Assembly (NCBI RefSeq): GCF_018687695.1
Contig: NZ_CP061303.1
Span: 434,001 to 498,000 of the forward strand
Source of the DNA: Polynucleobacter sp. MG-6-Vaara-E2
Lineage (GTDB): Bacteria; Pseudomonadota; Gammaproteobacteria; Burkholderiales; Burkholderiaceae
Direction: 5' to 3'
Length of the DNA stretch: 64,000 bases
Position numbers and translations under genes: made by a program. Positions 36,740 through 44,457 of the stretch are shown in pieces (the first letter of the stretch is position 1; each line of letters begins with the position of its first letter). The notes beneath the pieces are model-generated. The model was not told where the DNA came from. It made no database searches and was given only the letters and a program-made list of their open reading frames with translations.

Positions 36740-36764
36740 AAAGTTGAGTGGAATGGTCGGGTAT
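36740..36764 (+). promoter_or_regulatory. IscR type-1-like operator in the isc promoter
   Basis: By hand this 25-base site matches the E. coli type-1 IscR consensus at 21 positions, with half sites around GTTGAGT and GGTCGGGTAT. It lies 50-75 nt ahead of iscR, where [2Fe-2S]-IscR represses its own operon. Confidence 0.7.
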
Positions 36765-36814
36765 TACCCACCTGGCCATGAGCTGTCCATAACAATCCAT
36801 TACCAAGGTGACAT

Positions 36815-37384
36815 ATGAGACTTACAACTAAAGGTCGTTTTGCAGTAACCGCAATGATTGATTTAGCCCTGCGCGAGACGCATGGTCCTGTAACTTTGGC
36901 TGGAATTAGCCAAAGACAAAAGATTTCCCTTTCTTACCTCGAGCAGTTGTTTGGCAAATTGCGCCGTTTCAATATCGTCGAGAGTACTCGCGGTCCTGGA
37001 GGCGGATACACATTAGCTCGTCCATCTACAGAGGTGAGCGTTGCCGATATCATCGTGGCAGTTGATGAGCCCTTGGACGCTACTCAATGTGGCGGTAAAG
37101 GCAACTGCCATACCGAAGAAGAGGGTCATGGCCGTTGTATGACTCACGATCTTTGGAGCAATCTCAATCTCAAAATGGTTGAGTACCTCAGTTCAGTGAC
37201 ATTGAAAGATTTGGTGCAACAACAAGAGGGTCGCGGCATAGTGATCCAGGATATGCGCCAGAAGAAAATAAAAGTTGAAAGCGCTAAGGCTGAAAAAATA
37301 GCATCAGCAGTTGCAGCGAAAAAAGAAGTTGCCCCAAAAGCGCCTTTAGTCAATTCCGTATTCAATTTGGCGCGGCAAAGTTAA
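36815..37384 (+). CDS. iscR: Fe-S cluster regulator IscR
   Basis: 189 residues, Rrf2 family. Winged helix at about 1-60 (MRLTTKGRFAVTAMIDLAL, KISLSYLEQLFGKLRR), wing RGPGGGYTLARP, then cluster ligands C92, C98, C108 and H111 in CGGKGNC and HGRCMTH. Compared with E. coli (C92, C98, C104, H107) there are four extra residues between the second and third cysteine. A lysine- and alanine-rich tail follows. First gene of the isc operon, behind a matching operator. Confidence 0.95.
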   Translation: MRLTTKGRFAVTAMIDLALRETHGPVTLAGISQRQKISLSYLEQLFGKLRRFNIVESTRGPGGGYTLARPSTEVSVADIIVAVDEPLDATQCGGKGNCHTEEEGHGRCMTHDLWSNLNLKMVEYLSSVTLKDLVQQQEGRGIVIQDMRQKKIKVESAKAEKIASAVAAKKEVAPKAPLVNSVFNLARQS

Positions 37385-37414
37385 ACAGCAGTAATACCTA
37401 AGTAGAAATAAACC

Positions 37415-38674
37415 ATGAACGCACCACAAGACCTTCCTCAGCAACCGGTTCCAATGTTTAGTCCCAAGCACTTTCCGGTGTACATGGACTATTCAGCAAC
37501 AACACCGATTGATCCTCGTGTGGTTGACAAAATGTTGCCATATTTGCGTGAGCAATTTGGCAATGCTGCTTCCCGAAGCCATGCTTATGGTTGGGCGGCA
37601 GAAGAGGCTGTTGAGTGGGCGCGTTCAGAAGTTGCTCAATTAGTACACGCCGATCCAAGAGAGATCGTATTTACTAGTGGTGCGACTGAAAGTATCAACT
37701 TAGCACTTAAAGGTGCTGCACATTTTTACAAAGAACGCGGTAATCACATCATCACCGTGAAAACCGAACATAAAGCAACTTTAGATACCTGCCGCGAACT
37801 AGAGCGCGAAGGTTTTGAAGTCACTTACTTAGATGTATTGCCTAATGGCTTGATTGATTTTGCGCAATTAGAAACAGCGATGAAGCCAGGTACGATTTTG
37901 ACATCGGTCATGTATGTCAATAATGAAATTGGCGTAGTGCAAGATATTCCAGCCATTGGTGAGTTGTGCCGTTCACGTAATGTGATTTTTCATGTGGATG
38001 CAGCGCAAGCTACTGGTAAGGTTGAAATTGATTTAGAGAAGATCAAGGTGGATTTGATGAGCTTTTCTGCTCACAAGACCTATGGTCCAAAAGGGATTGG
38101 CGCATTGTTTGTACGTCGTAAGCCTCGCATTCGAATTGAGGCGCAGATTCATGGCGGCGGTCATGAGCGCGGTATGCGTTCTGGCACCTTGGCAGTTCAC
38201 CAAATCGTTGGCATGGGTGAGGCATTTCGCATTGCCCGTATCGAGATGGCTGAAGAAAATAAACGTATCCGTGGATTACGTGATCGCTTATTGGCCGGCT
38301 TAAAGGATATTGAAGAAGTCTATGTGAACGGCGATATGGATGATCGCGTTCCACATAACCTGAACATCAGCTTTAACTATGTTGAAGGTGAGTCTATGTT
38401 GATGGCGCTTAAAGACTTGGCGATCTCTTCTGGCTCTGCTTGTACTTCTGCCTCACTAGAGCCTTCTTATGTATTGCGCGCACTAGGCCGTAATGATGAG
38501 TTAGCGCATAGCTCGATTCGTTTTACTTTGGGTCGATTTACAACTGAGGAAGAAGTCGATTTCACCATCAAGTTGGTTAAAGAAAAGATCGCAAAGTTGC
38601 GAGAGCTCTCCCCACTATGGGAAATGTATAAAGACGGAATCGACTTGAGCACGATTCAGTGGGCTGCACACTAA
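37415..38674 (+). CDS. iscS: Cysteine desulfurase IscS
   Basis: 419 residues; about 20 more at the N-terminus than E. coli IscS, whose start aligns with VYMDYSATTPIDPRV. PLP lysine in SFSAHKTYGPKGIGALF near 220; the mobile-loop catalytic cysteine in SSGSACTSASLEPSYVLRALG near 345. It supplies persulfide sulfur for clusters and thiolated tRNA. An internal ATG at 37484 could give the shorter, canonical form; no strong SD marks the first ATG. Confidence 0.96.
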   Translation: MNAPQDLPQQPVPMFSPKHFPVYMDYSATTPIDPRVVDKMLPYLREQFGNAASRSHAYGWAAEEAVEWARSEVAQLVHADPREIVFTSGATESINLALKGAAHFYKERGNHIITVKTEHKATLDTCRELEREGFEVTYLDVLPNGLIDFAQLETAMKPGTILTSVMYVNNEIGVVQDIPAIGELCRSRNVIFHVDAAQATGKVEIDLEKIKVDLMSFSAHKTYGPKGIGALFVRRKPRIRIEAQIHGGGHERGMRSGTLAVHQIVGMGEAFRIARIEMAEENKRIRGLRDRLLAGLKDIEEVYVNGDMDDRVPHNLNISFNYVEGESMLMALKDLAISSGSACTSASLEPSYVLRALGRNDELAHSSIRFTLGRFTTEEEVDFTIKLVKEKIAKLRELSPLWEMYKDGIDLSTIQWAAH

Positions 38675-38712
38675 AAGAAATACCTAGATAAAGAAATTAA
38701 AGAGGAAATACC

Positions 38713-39099
38713 ATGGCATATAGCGAAAAGGTCATTGACCATTATGAAAATCCCCGCAACGTTGGCTCTTTTGAAAAGGGTGACGATAGCGTAGGTACTG
38801 GCATGGTTGGCGCACCAGCTTGTGGCGACGTCATGAAGTTGCAAATTCGCGTGAATGATCAAGGCGTGATTGAGGATGCTAAGTTCAAGACTTATGGTTG
38901 TGGTTCTGCTATTGCTTCTTCATCTTTGGTGACCGAGTGGGTAAAAGGTAAGACCTTGGATCAGGCTTTAGAGATCAAAAACTCATTAATTGCTGAAGAG
39001 TTGGCATTGCCACCAGTGAAAATTCACTGCTCTATCTTGGCTGAAGATGCCATCAAAGCTGCAGTTGCTGACTATAAAGAAAAGCATCCAGCTAAATAA
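38713..39099 (+). CDS. iscU: Fe-S scaffold IscU
   Basis: 128 residues. The three cluster cysteines lie in GAPACGDVMKLQI, YGCGSAIASSS and KIHCSILAEDAI, and the LPPVK motif recognised by HscA is present just before the third. It assembles [2Fe-2S] clusters on sulfur from IscS. Strong SD AGAGGAAA. Confidence 0.97.
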   Translation: MAYSEKVIDHYENPRNVGSFEKGDDSVGTGMVGAPACGDVMKLQIRVNDQGVIEDAKFKTYGCGSAIASSSLVTEWVKGKTLDQALEIKNSLIAEELALPPVKIHCSILAEDAIKAAVADYKEKHPAK

Positions 39100-39121
39100 G
39101 TATTAGGAATTTGAGAAAGCT

Positions 39122-39445
39122 ATGGCAATCACCTTAACTGAAAAAGCAGCAAAGCACGTTAACCGCAATCTAGAGAAGCGCGGTAAAGGTTGCGGTCTGC
39201 GTTTGGGTGTTCGCACCACTGGTTGCTCTGGCTTGGCTTATCAGTTGGAGTATGTTGATGAGCCAGCAGCTGAAGACCAAGTATTTGAATCCAATGGTGT
39301 GAAAGTATTTGTAGATCCAAAGAGCTTGGCTTATTTGGATGGTACTGAATTGGATTTCGTACGTGAGGGTTTGAACGAAGGATTTAAGTTTCAAAATCCA
39401 AACGTAAAAGATGAGTGTGGTTGTGGCGAATCCTTCCGCGTCTGA
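39122..39445 (+). CDS. iscA: A-type Fe-S carrier IscA
   Basis: 107 residues of the HesB/IscA family with the three conserved cysteines: TTGCSGLAY near 37 and the C-terminal CGCGESF. It carries clusters or iron to apoproteins. Its 3' end overlaps the predicted hscB start by 35 nt. Confidence 0.96.
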   Translation: MAITLTEKAAKHVNRNLEKRGKGCGLRLGVRTTGCSGLAYQLEYVDEPAAEDQVFESNGVKVFVDPKSLAYLDGTELDFVREGLNEGFKFQNPNVKDECGCGESFRV

Positions 39446-39950
39446 CGATTACTTTCGCTTCTTTGGTTTAAATCAGCAATTCAACATCGACTTGCCTGCG
39501 CTTGATCAGGCTTACTTAGCGATTCAGAAGGAAGTGCACCCTGATCGCCATGCGCGTGGCAGTGAAACTGAGCAGCGCCTAGCAATGCAAATGGCTACCC
39601 TAGCCAATACCGCATTTCAAACGCTCAAAAATCCAATTCAGCGCGGCCTCTATATTTGCCAGCTTCATGGGGTTGATGCCAGGCTCGAAACCAATACAGC
39701 GATGCCAGCTGCTTTTCTGATGAAGCAAATGGAGTGGCGTGAGAATTTAGACGAGCAAGCAGAGGATTTGCCTGCTCTTGAGGCGATGATGCAAGAGGTT
39801 GAGCAATCGAAATCCCAAACGCTTGCTGAGATCACCCAAGCCATTGATGGCGCCAAAAATTATCAGCGCGCTGCAGAACTTTTGCGCGGATTACTCTTTA
39901 TCGATAAGTTTGCAGTTGAGCTTGACGACACCATTGCAGCATTAATCTAG
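39411..39950 (+). CDS. hscB: Co-chaperone HscB
   Basis: 179 residues. J-domain at about 12-80 with DYFRFFGLNQQFNID and the HPD motif in KEVHPDRHARG; a C-terminal helical IscU-binding domain follows. It delivers IscU to HscA and stimulates its ATPase. The ATG at 39411 lies inside iscA; in-frame GTGs at 39417 and 39423 are alternatives. Confidence 0.94.
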   Translation: MSVVVANPSASDDYFRFFGLNQQFNIDLPALDQAYLAIQKEVHPDRHARGSETEQRLAMQMATLANTAFQTLKNPIQRGLYICQLHGVDARLETNTAMPAAFLMKQMEWRENLDEQAEDLPALEAMMQEVEQSKSQTLAEITQAIDGAKNYQRAAELLRGLLFIDKFAVELDDTIAALI

Positions 39951-39976
39951 GCCGCACCAGCTAAACTCTAAATCTT

Positions 39977-41842
39977 ATGGCCTTATTGCAAATCTCTGAA
40001 CCCGGTAAGTCACTGGCGCCACATCAGCGCCGTATTGCCGTAGGCATTGATTTAGGTACCACCAATTCTTTGGTAGCCATCGTTAAAGATGCGCTTCCTA
40101 AGGTGCTCCGTGATGAACAAGGGCGCGAACTGCTTCCTTCAGTGGTGCGTTATTTACCTAATGGCCGCACCCAAGCTGGATTTGAGGCGCTTGAGAGCAT
40201 TGTCGTTGATCCAAAGAACACAATTGTTTCAGTTAAGCGTTTCATGGGGCGCTGTTTGACAGATGTCGAGCATATTGAGAGTGCGCCTTATGATTTTGTT
40301 GATCAGCCCGGCATGCTTAAGCTCAGAACCGTTGCTGGTGACAAAAGTCCTATTGAAGTGTCTGCAGAAATTCTGGCACGTTTGCGCCAGTTAGCTGAAG
40401 ACTCTGTGAATGATGACATCGTTGGTGCAGTCATTACAGTGCCAGCGTATTTTGATGATGCGCAGCGACAAGCAACCAAAGATGCGGCCAAGTTAGCAGG
40501 CATCGAAGTCCTGCGTTTACTCAATGAACCAACAGCAGCCGCAATTGCTTATGGATTGGATAACGCCTCTGAAGGTGTCTACGCTGTCTATGACTTAGGT
40601 GGTGGCACCTTTGATATCTCTATTTTGCGTATGAGTAGAGGCGTGTTTGAGGTGCTCTCTACTGGTGGTGATTCTGCTTTAGGTGGCGATGATTTTGATC
40701 ACCGCTTGTATTGCTGGGTGATTGAACAAGCCAAGTTATCACCCCTATCAATTCATGACCATCGCACATTACTGCAAGCTTGTAAGCACGCTAAAGAGCA
40801 GCTTAGTCATAACCCTCTTGCTCGGGTTCATGAGACTCTTGCCGATGGTACGGTAGTCAATGTTGGTGTTAGCCAAGCCCAGTTTTTCGAAATTACCCAA
40901 AACTTAGTTGCTAAAACTTTAATGGCTTGTAAAAAAGCCTTGCGCGATGCCAGCTTAAAAGCAGAAGATGTTAAAGGCGTCGTGATGGTGGGTGGCTCAA
41001 CCCGGATGCCCAATGTTCAGCGTGCTGTTGGTGAGTTATTTGGTAGCAAGCCCTTAAATAATTTAAATCCTGATCAAGTCGTTGCGCTAGGCGCAGCAAT
41101 GCAAGCAGATTTATTAGCGGGCAATCAAAGCAAAGATGATGAGTGGCTTTTATTAGATGTCATTCCGCTCTCTTTAGGTATTGAGACAATGGGTGGTTTA
41201 GTGGAAAAAATCATTCCCCGTAATACACCAATTCCAGTAGCAAGAGCGCAAGACTTCACGACTTTTAAAGATGGCCAGACTGCTTTGGCCATTCAGGTAG
41301 TGCAGGGTGAACGTGAGCTAGCGCAAGACTGCCGCTCACTTGGTCGTTTTGAATTGCGCGGTATACCTGCAATGGCCGCAGGGGCTGCACGTATTCGAGT
41401 CACTTTCCAAGTCGATGCTGATGGCTTGTTATCCGTAAGTGCTATGGAGCAAGGCTCGGGAGTTCAAGCCTCGATTGATATCAAGCCGTCTTATGGTTTA
41501 ACCGATGCTGAAATTACTCGAATGCTGAAAGATGGATTTGCATCAGCTAAAGAGGATTTGCTCTCTAGATCTTTACGTGAAGAGCAGGTCAATGCACAAC
41601 GCTTGTTAGATGCGGTACAAACAGCATTAGCAAGCGATCGCAATCTTCTCAATGCTGATGAGCAAGCAGCTATTGATCAAGAGATGGCTGTGCTACAAAA
41701 GATTTTGAATGAAGAAACCGATAGTGATGTTGTTCGAAAAGCGGTTGATCATGCCGCCAAAGCTACCGATGAGTTTGCGCAGATGCGCATGAATCACAGT
41801 ATTCAAAAAGCGCTATCAGGCAAGAATGTTGCCGAGATTTAA
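39977..41842 (+). CDS. hscA: Fe-S assembly Hsp70 HscA
   Basis: 621 residues. The Hsp70 ATPase domain shows VGIDLGTTNSLVAIV near 22, VITVPAYFDDAQRQATKDAAKLAGI near 155, VYDLGGGTFDISIL near 210 and VVMVGGSTRMP near 340; the substrate-binding domain starts near DVIPLSLGIETMGGL. It releases clusters from IscU by binding LPPVK. Lies between hscB and fdx. Confidence 0.96.
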   Translation: MALLQISEPGKSLAPHQRRIAVGIDLGTTNSLVAIVKDALPKVLRDEQGRELLPSVVRYLPNGRTQAGFEALESIVVDPKNTIVSVKRFMGRCLTDVEHIESAPYDFVDQPGMLKLRTVAGDKSPIEVSAEILARLRQLAEDSVNDDIVGAVITVPAYFDDAQRQATKDAAKLAGIEVLRLLNEPTAAAIAYGLDNASEGVYAVYDLGGGTFDISILRMSRGVFEVLSTGGDSALGGDDFDHRLYCWVIEQAKLSPLSIHDHRTLLQACKHAKEQLSHNPLARVHETLADGTVVNVGVSQAQFFEITQNLVAKTLMACKKALRDASLKAEDVKGVVMVGGSTRMPNVQRAVGELFGSKPLNNLNPDQVVALGAAMQADLLAGNQSKDDEWLLLDVIPLSLGIETMGGLVEKIIPRNTPIPVARAQDFTTFKDGQTALAIQVVQGERELAQDCRSLGRFELRGIPAMAAGAARIRVTFQVDADGLLSVSAMEQGSGVQASIDIKPSYGLTDAEITRMLKDGFASAKEDLLSRSLREEQVNAQRLLDAVQTALASDRNLLNADEQAAIDQEMAVLQKILNEETDSDVVRKAVDHAAKATDEFAQMRMNHSIQKALSGKNVAEI

Positions 41843-41878
41843 ACAATACACAGATCAATAGAAACCAAATAAATAACC

Positions 41879-42217
41879 ATGACCCAAATTGTTGTTCTTC
41901 CCCATAGTGAATATTGCCCAGAAGGTGCGGTAGTTGAAGTGGCGCCTGGCACTTCAATTTGTGAAGCGCTTCTTGAGAATGACATTCCGATTGAGCATGC
42001 GTGCGATATGGTCTGTGCTTGCACTACCTGTCACGTCATCGTAAAAGAGGGTTTTAATAGTTTGAATCCCCCCGATGAGAATGAAGAAGATATGTTGGAT
42101 CGCGCTTGGGGACTCAACCCTCAGTCCCGTTTATCTTGCCAAGCCATTGTTTCTAAAGAAGATTTAGTAATTGAGATCCCTAAATACTCTATTAATCATG
42201 CTAAAGAGAATCACTAA
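41879..42217 (+). CDS. fdx: Isc-type [2Fe-2S] ferredoxin
   Basis: 112 residues. Ligands C42, C48 and C51 (CDMVCACTTC region) with a fourth cysteine in RLSCQAI near 87; the acidic stretch PPDENEEDMLDRA is typical of Isc/adrenodoxin-type ferredoxins. It gives electrons to IscU/IscS cluster assembly. Last gene of the isc operon. Confidence 0.95.
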   Translation: MTQIVVLPHSEYCPEGAVVEVAPGTSICEALLENDIPIEHACDMVCACTTCHVIVKEGFNSLNPPDENEEDMLDRAWGLNPQSRLSCQAIVSKEDLVIEIPKYSINHAKENH

Positions 42218-42357
42218 AAAGGGCCTATTAATGCACTAATACAGTGCAGTAGGTTCAAAGCAATGCATTTGGCTTAAAACGCCAAACATCAGGTCACTAA
42301 TATGGAATTGTTCATTCTGTAGTTTGTTTTATGTAGTACCTCCATAGATTTCTTTTA
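42218..42357 (+). other. Post-isc intergenic stretch with two hairpins
   Basis: No gene is visible. TGCACT-AATAC-AGTGCA flanked by CCTA/TAGG (42225-42254) and TTTGGC-TTAAAAC-GCCAAA (around 42268-42287) form hairpins without a T tract. They may protect the mRNA 3' end or be remnants of integration. Confidence 0.4.
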
Positions 42358-42386
42358 AGCCATCCCTCGGGGTGGCTTTTTCTTTT
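42358..42386 (+). terminator. Intrinsic terminator, end of the isc region
   Basis: AGCCATCC-CTCG-GGGTGGCT (8 bp with one T-G pair) followed by TTTTTCTTTT. Confidence 0.8.
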
Positions 42387-42393
42387 GCTGCTG

Positions 42394-42463
42394 ATAGCCT
42401 GGTCGGTAGAGCAGAGGAATGAAAATCCTTGTGTCGGTGGTTCGATTCCGCCCCGGGCCACCA
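42394..42463 (+). pseudogene. 5'-degenerate tRNA-Phe(GAA) remnant
   Basis: From the D-loop onward this reads as tRNA-Phe: GGTCGGTAGAGC, anticodon arm AGAGGAATGAAAATCCTT with GAA, T-arm GGTGGTTCGATTCCGCC and the 3' acceptor CCGGGCC-A-CCA. The 5' acceptor strand that should read GGCCCGG is absent; the bases there (TGCTGCTG) do not pair, and the D-stem GCCT/GAGC has a mismatch. It cannot fold as a functional tRNA. It is followed by a hairpin terminator and by a second 3' fragment 1.2 kb downstream. Confidence 0.75.
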
Positions 42464-42498
42464 AGAAACACCAAAACCACTTTCGGGTGGTTTTTTCG
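42443..42498 (+). repeat. Direct repeat copy A (tRNA-Phe 3' end plus terminator)
   Basis: 56-base unit including the shared core GCCCCGGGCCACCAAGAAAC and a terminator hairpin AACCAC/GTGGTT with a T run. It matches copy B at 43674-43729 at most positions. Located like attachment sites of elements that integrate at tRNA 3' ends. Confidence 0.75.
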
Positions 42499-42543
42499 TT
42501 GGCGGGATCTGCTATAAATTGATTGGTTATCTATGGAGAGCAT

Positions 42544-43650
42544 ATGACTCAATCTTCACGCCGTAATTTTTTGAAAACTTCTACTGTTGGTGCCATCGCG
42601 GTTGCTAGTGCCCCCGGGGCTATTGTGAGCTCTGCTAATGCTCAATCAAACCCACCAAAGTCAAGCATTGAAATTAAAGCAAACGAAATATCTAAAAAAT
42701 TGTTTGCTGATGATGGCTTGGCAATTCCTATCGCAATAAAACCAACCATTTCCAATTTGGCAAAAGGATTGGATCGCACTATGGTGCTTGGTGGTGGCGG
42801 TGAGTATTACATTGCCTGGTATTGCGGATTTTTTCATGGCCTTTATGAAGCTGGTTTAGATATGGCTAATATGCCTGAAATGGTTGTTGGCACTTCTGCT
42901 GGTTCGTACATAGGCTCATCACTACTTTCTGGTGAGTTTTATCGTCTGCGAACAGAATTTGATTTTTTCGGTAAGTTTCCAGAAATCTTTTCAAAAATGG
43001 CGCCTTTGGCAACACCTAATCTCAGTCAGATGAGGGCTGACAAGGTCAATATGAGTGCTACAGACGGCAGTATTGAAACACGCAGAGTCATTGGCGCAGC
43101 CGCGCTGGCCGCTGACAATAAATTAAACAGCGATCGTATTGAAAAATTGGCTGCTTTATTAACGGGTGACAGCAAAACTAGCTGGCCCCCAAATAGAATG
43201 TATACAACTGGAATTGATTGCTACACAGGAGAGCGATTGGTTGTCGGTCAGCAAACGGCTAAGAAAAATAATATTGCCTTAGCGCATGGTGCGGCGGCAA
43301 GCAGTTCATTGCCAGGGGTTGCTGGACCAACTTTATTAGGTCAGCGCTATGTTATGGACGGAGGTATTTGTTCTAATCCCGCCCATGTGGATCTAGTAGC
43401 GGGATCAAAAAGAGCGCTAATCATTACATTAACCAATGGTATTACTGGGGCAATTCTCACAACAATTCCTCACCCAATTCCTCAAAATATTAAAGATGTA
43501 GAGGCAACCGGTACAAAGGTAAAGTGGATTGTCGCCGGCACTCCAGCGGGCGTAAATTTATTGGATCCAAAGCAGATCGAGGGCGCATTGCGAACTGGGT
43601 ATGATCGCGCAAAATTAGAGGCACCAAAAATTAGAGATTTCTGGGCATAG
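42544..43650 (+). CDS. Tat-exported patatin-like phospholipase
   Basis: 368 residues from the ATG at 42544, preceded by GGAGAG; the ATG at 42523 would push the signal inward. A twin-arginine signal SRRNFLK with a hydrophobic stretch and an AxA-like cut near ANAQS (32-35) predicts export. The patatin core has the oxyanion loop LGGGGEYY (82-89), the nucleophile Ser118 in GTSAG, and the catalytic Asp272 in MDGG. Patatins hydrolyse acyl lipids; substrate unknown. It sits alone between two tRNA-Phe 3' fragments, suggesting acquired cargo. Confidence 0.85.
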   Translation: MTQSSRRNFLKTSTVGAIAVASAPGAIVSSANAQSNPPKSSIEIKANEISKKLFADDGLAIPIAIKPTISNLAKGLDRTMVLGGGGEYYIAWYCGFFHGLYEAGLDMANMPEMVVGTSAGSYIGSSLLSGEFYRLRTEFDFFGKFPEIFSKMAPLATPNLSQMRADKVNMSATDGSIETRRVIGAAALAADNKLNSDRIEKLAALLTGDSKTSWPPNRMYTTGIDCYTGERLVVGQQTAKKNNIALAHGAAASSSLPGVAGPTLLGQRYVMDGGICSNPAHVDLVAGSKRALIITLTNGITGAILTTIPHPIPQNIKDVEATGTKVKWIVAGTPAGVNLLDPKQIEGALRTGYDRAKLEAPKIRDFWA

Positions 43651-43657
43651 AGTCAGG

Positions 43658-43694
43658 CATCCTCGACTCTGGCCGATTCTGCCCCGGGCCACCA
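43658..43694 (+). pseudogene. tRNA-Phe 3'-end fragment
   Basis: Begins near ATCCTCG, the 3' side of a Phe anticodon stem, and ends with the T-arm remnant CGATTCTGCC and acceptor CCGGGCC-A-CCA. The T-arm has lost bases relative to copy A, so it is a decayed duplicate rather than a gene. Confidence 0.65.
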
Positions 43695-43729
43695 AGAAAC
43701 ACCAGAACTCCCTTCGGGTTGTTTTTTCA
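43674..43729 (+). repeat. Direct repeat copy B (tRNA-Phe 3' end plus decayed terminator)
   Basis: Same 56-base unit as at 42443-42498 with scattered changes; the terminator stem here is degraded (AACTCCC against GGGTTGTT). With copy A it brackets the patatin gene. Confidence 0.72.
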
Positions 43730-43752
43730 TATTTGGGCTTTATGATCTGATT

Positions 43753-44397
43753 ATGAAATCTTATCTTTCCGAATTTATTGGCACAACCCTACTATTGGCA
43801 ATCATTGCTGGCTCAGGAATTATGGGCGAGACCTTGGGAGCAGGTAATGCGGCTGTGGCTTTACTTGGTAACAGCATTGCTACAGGCGCTGGCTTGTATG
43901 TCTTGATTACTTTGCTAGGACCTATATCTGGCGCTCACTTTAATCCTGTTGTGAGTTTGATGTTTTGGAAACTAGGTCATCTGAATCGAAAAAAGATGTT
44001 AGGTTATTGGGTTTGTCAGTTCACAGGTGCTGTTACTGGAATATGGCTGACGCACTTGATGTTTAGCCTATCCATTATTCAAGAGTCAACCAAAGTCAGA
44101 ACGGGAATGGGTATATGGACGAGTGAATTCGTATCAACACTCGTATTGCTCTCAGTTATTCGCATTGGTGATAAAGAAGCTAAAGATAGAGTGCCCATGC
44201 TCGTTGCCTTAACTGTGACCGCAGGCTACTGGTTTACCTCATCTACTTTCTTTGCTAACCCTGCCGTTGCCTTGGCAAGGAGCCTTACAAATACTTTTGT
44301 GGGAATCGCTCCTAGTGATGTATTAGGATTTTTATTAGCTGAAGTATTGGCGGCTTTGGTGATAATTGGAATATCTTTTAGTTCAAAAAAAAATTAA
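43753..44397 (+). CDS. Aquaporin/glycerol-facilitator family protein (MIP)
   Basis: 214 residues, six membrane helices. The first pore motif is NPV (residues 64-66, SGAHFNPVVSLMFW) instead of NPA; the second is intact NPA (169-171) followed by VALARS with the filter Arg. NPV/altered first motifs occur in MIP proteins linked to arsenite or small solute transport; no ars genes are nearby, so the solute is open. It lies directly after the second tRNA-Phe fragment and ends before a bidirectional terminator. Confidence 0.88.
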   Translation: MKSYLSEFIGTTLLLAIIAGSGIMGETLGAGNAAVALLGNSIATGAGLYVLITLLGPISGAHFNPVVSLMFWKLGHLNRKKMLGYWVCQFTGAVTGIWLTHLMFSLSIIQESTKVRTGMGIWTSEFVSTLVLLSVIRIGDKEAKDRVPMLVALTVTAGYWFTSSTFFANPAVALARSLTNTFVGIAPSDVLGFLLAEVLAALVIIGISFSSKKN

Positions 44398-44408
44398 GGG
44401 ATAAAAAG

Positions 44409-44436
44409 AAAAAAGCCTCGCATTGCGAGGCTTTTT
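44409..44436. terminator. Bidirectional intrinsic terminator
   Basis: AAAAAGCCTCGC-ATT-GCGAGGCTTTTT is symmetrical, serving both the aquaporin gene (plus) and cysN (minus), which converge here. Confidence 0.9.
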
Positions 44437-44457
44437 AAACTCAAACTGCACAAAGCT

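Noticed and set aside
42394..42463. Functional tRNA-Phe gene
   Set aside because: The 5' acceptor strand does not pair with the 3' strand and the D-stem is mismatched, so it was called a remnant.
42355..42552. Minus-strand frame across the tRNA-Phe remnant
   Set aside because: Its peptide is the familiar false translation of an antisense tRNA-Phe gene.
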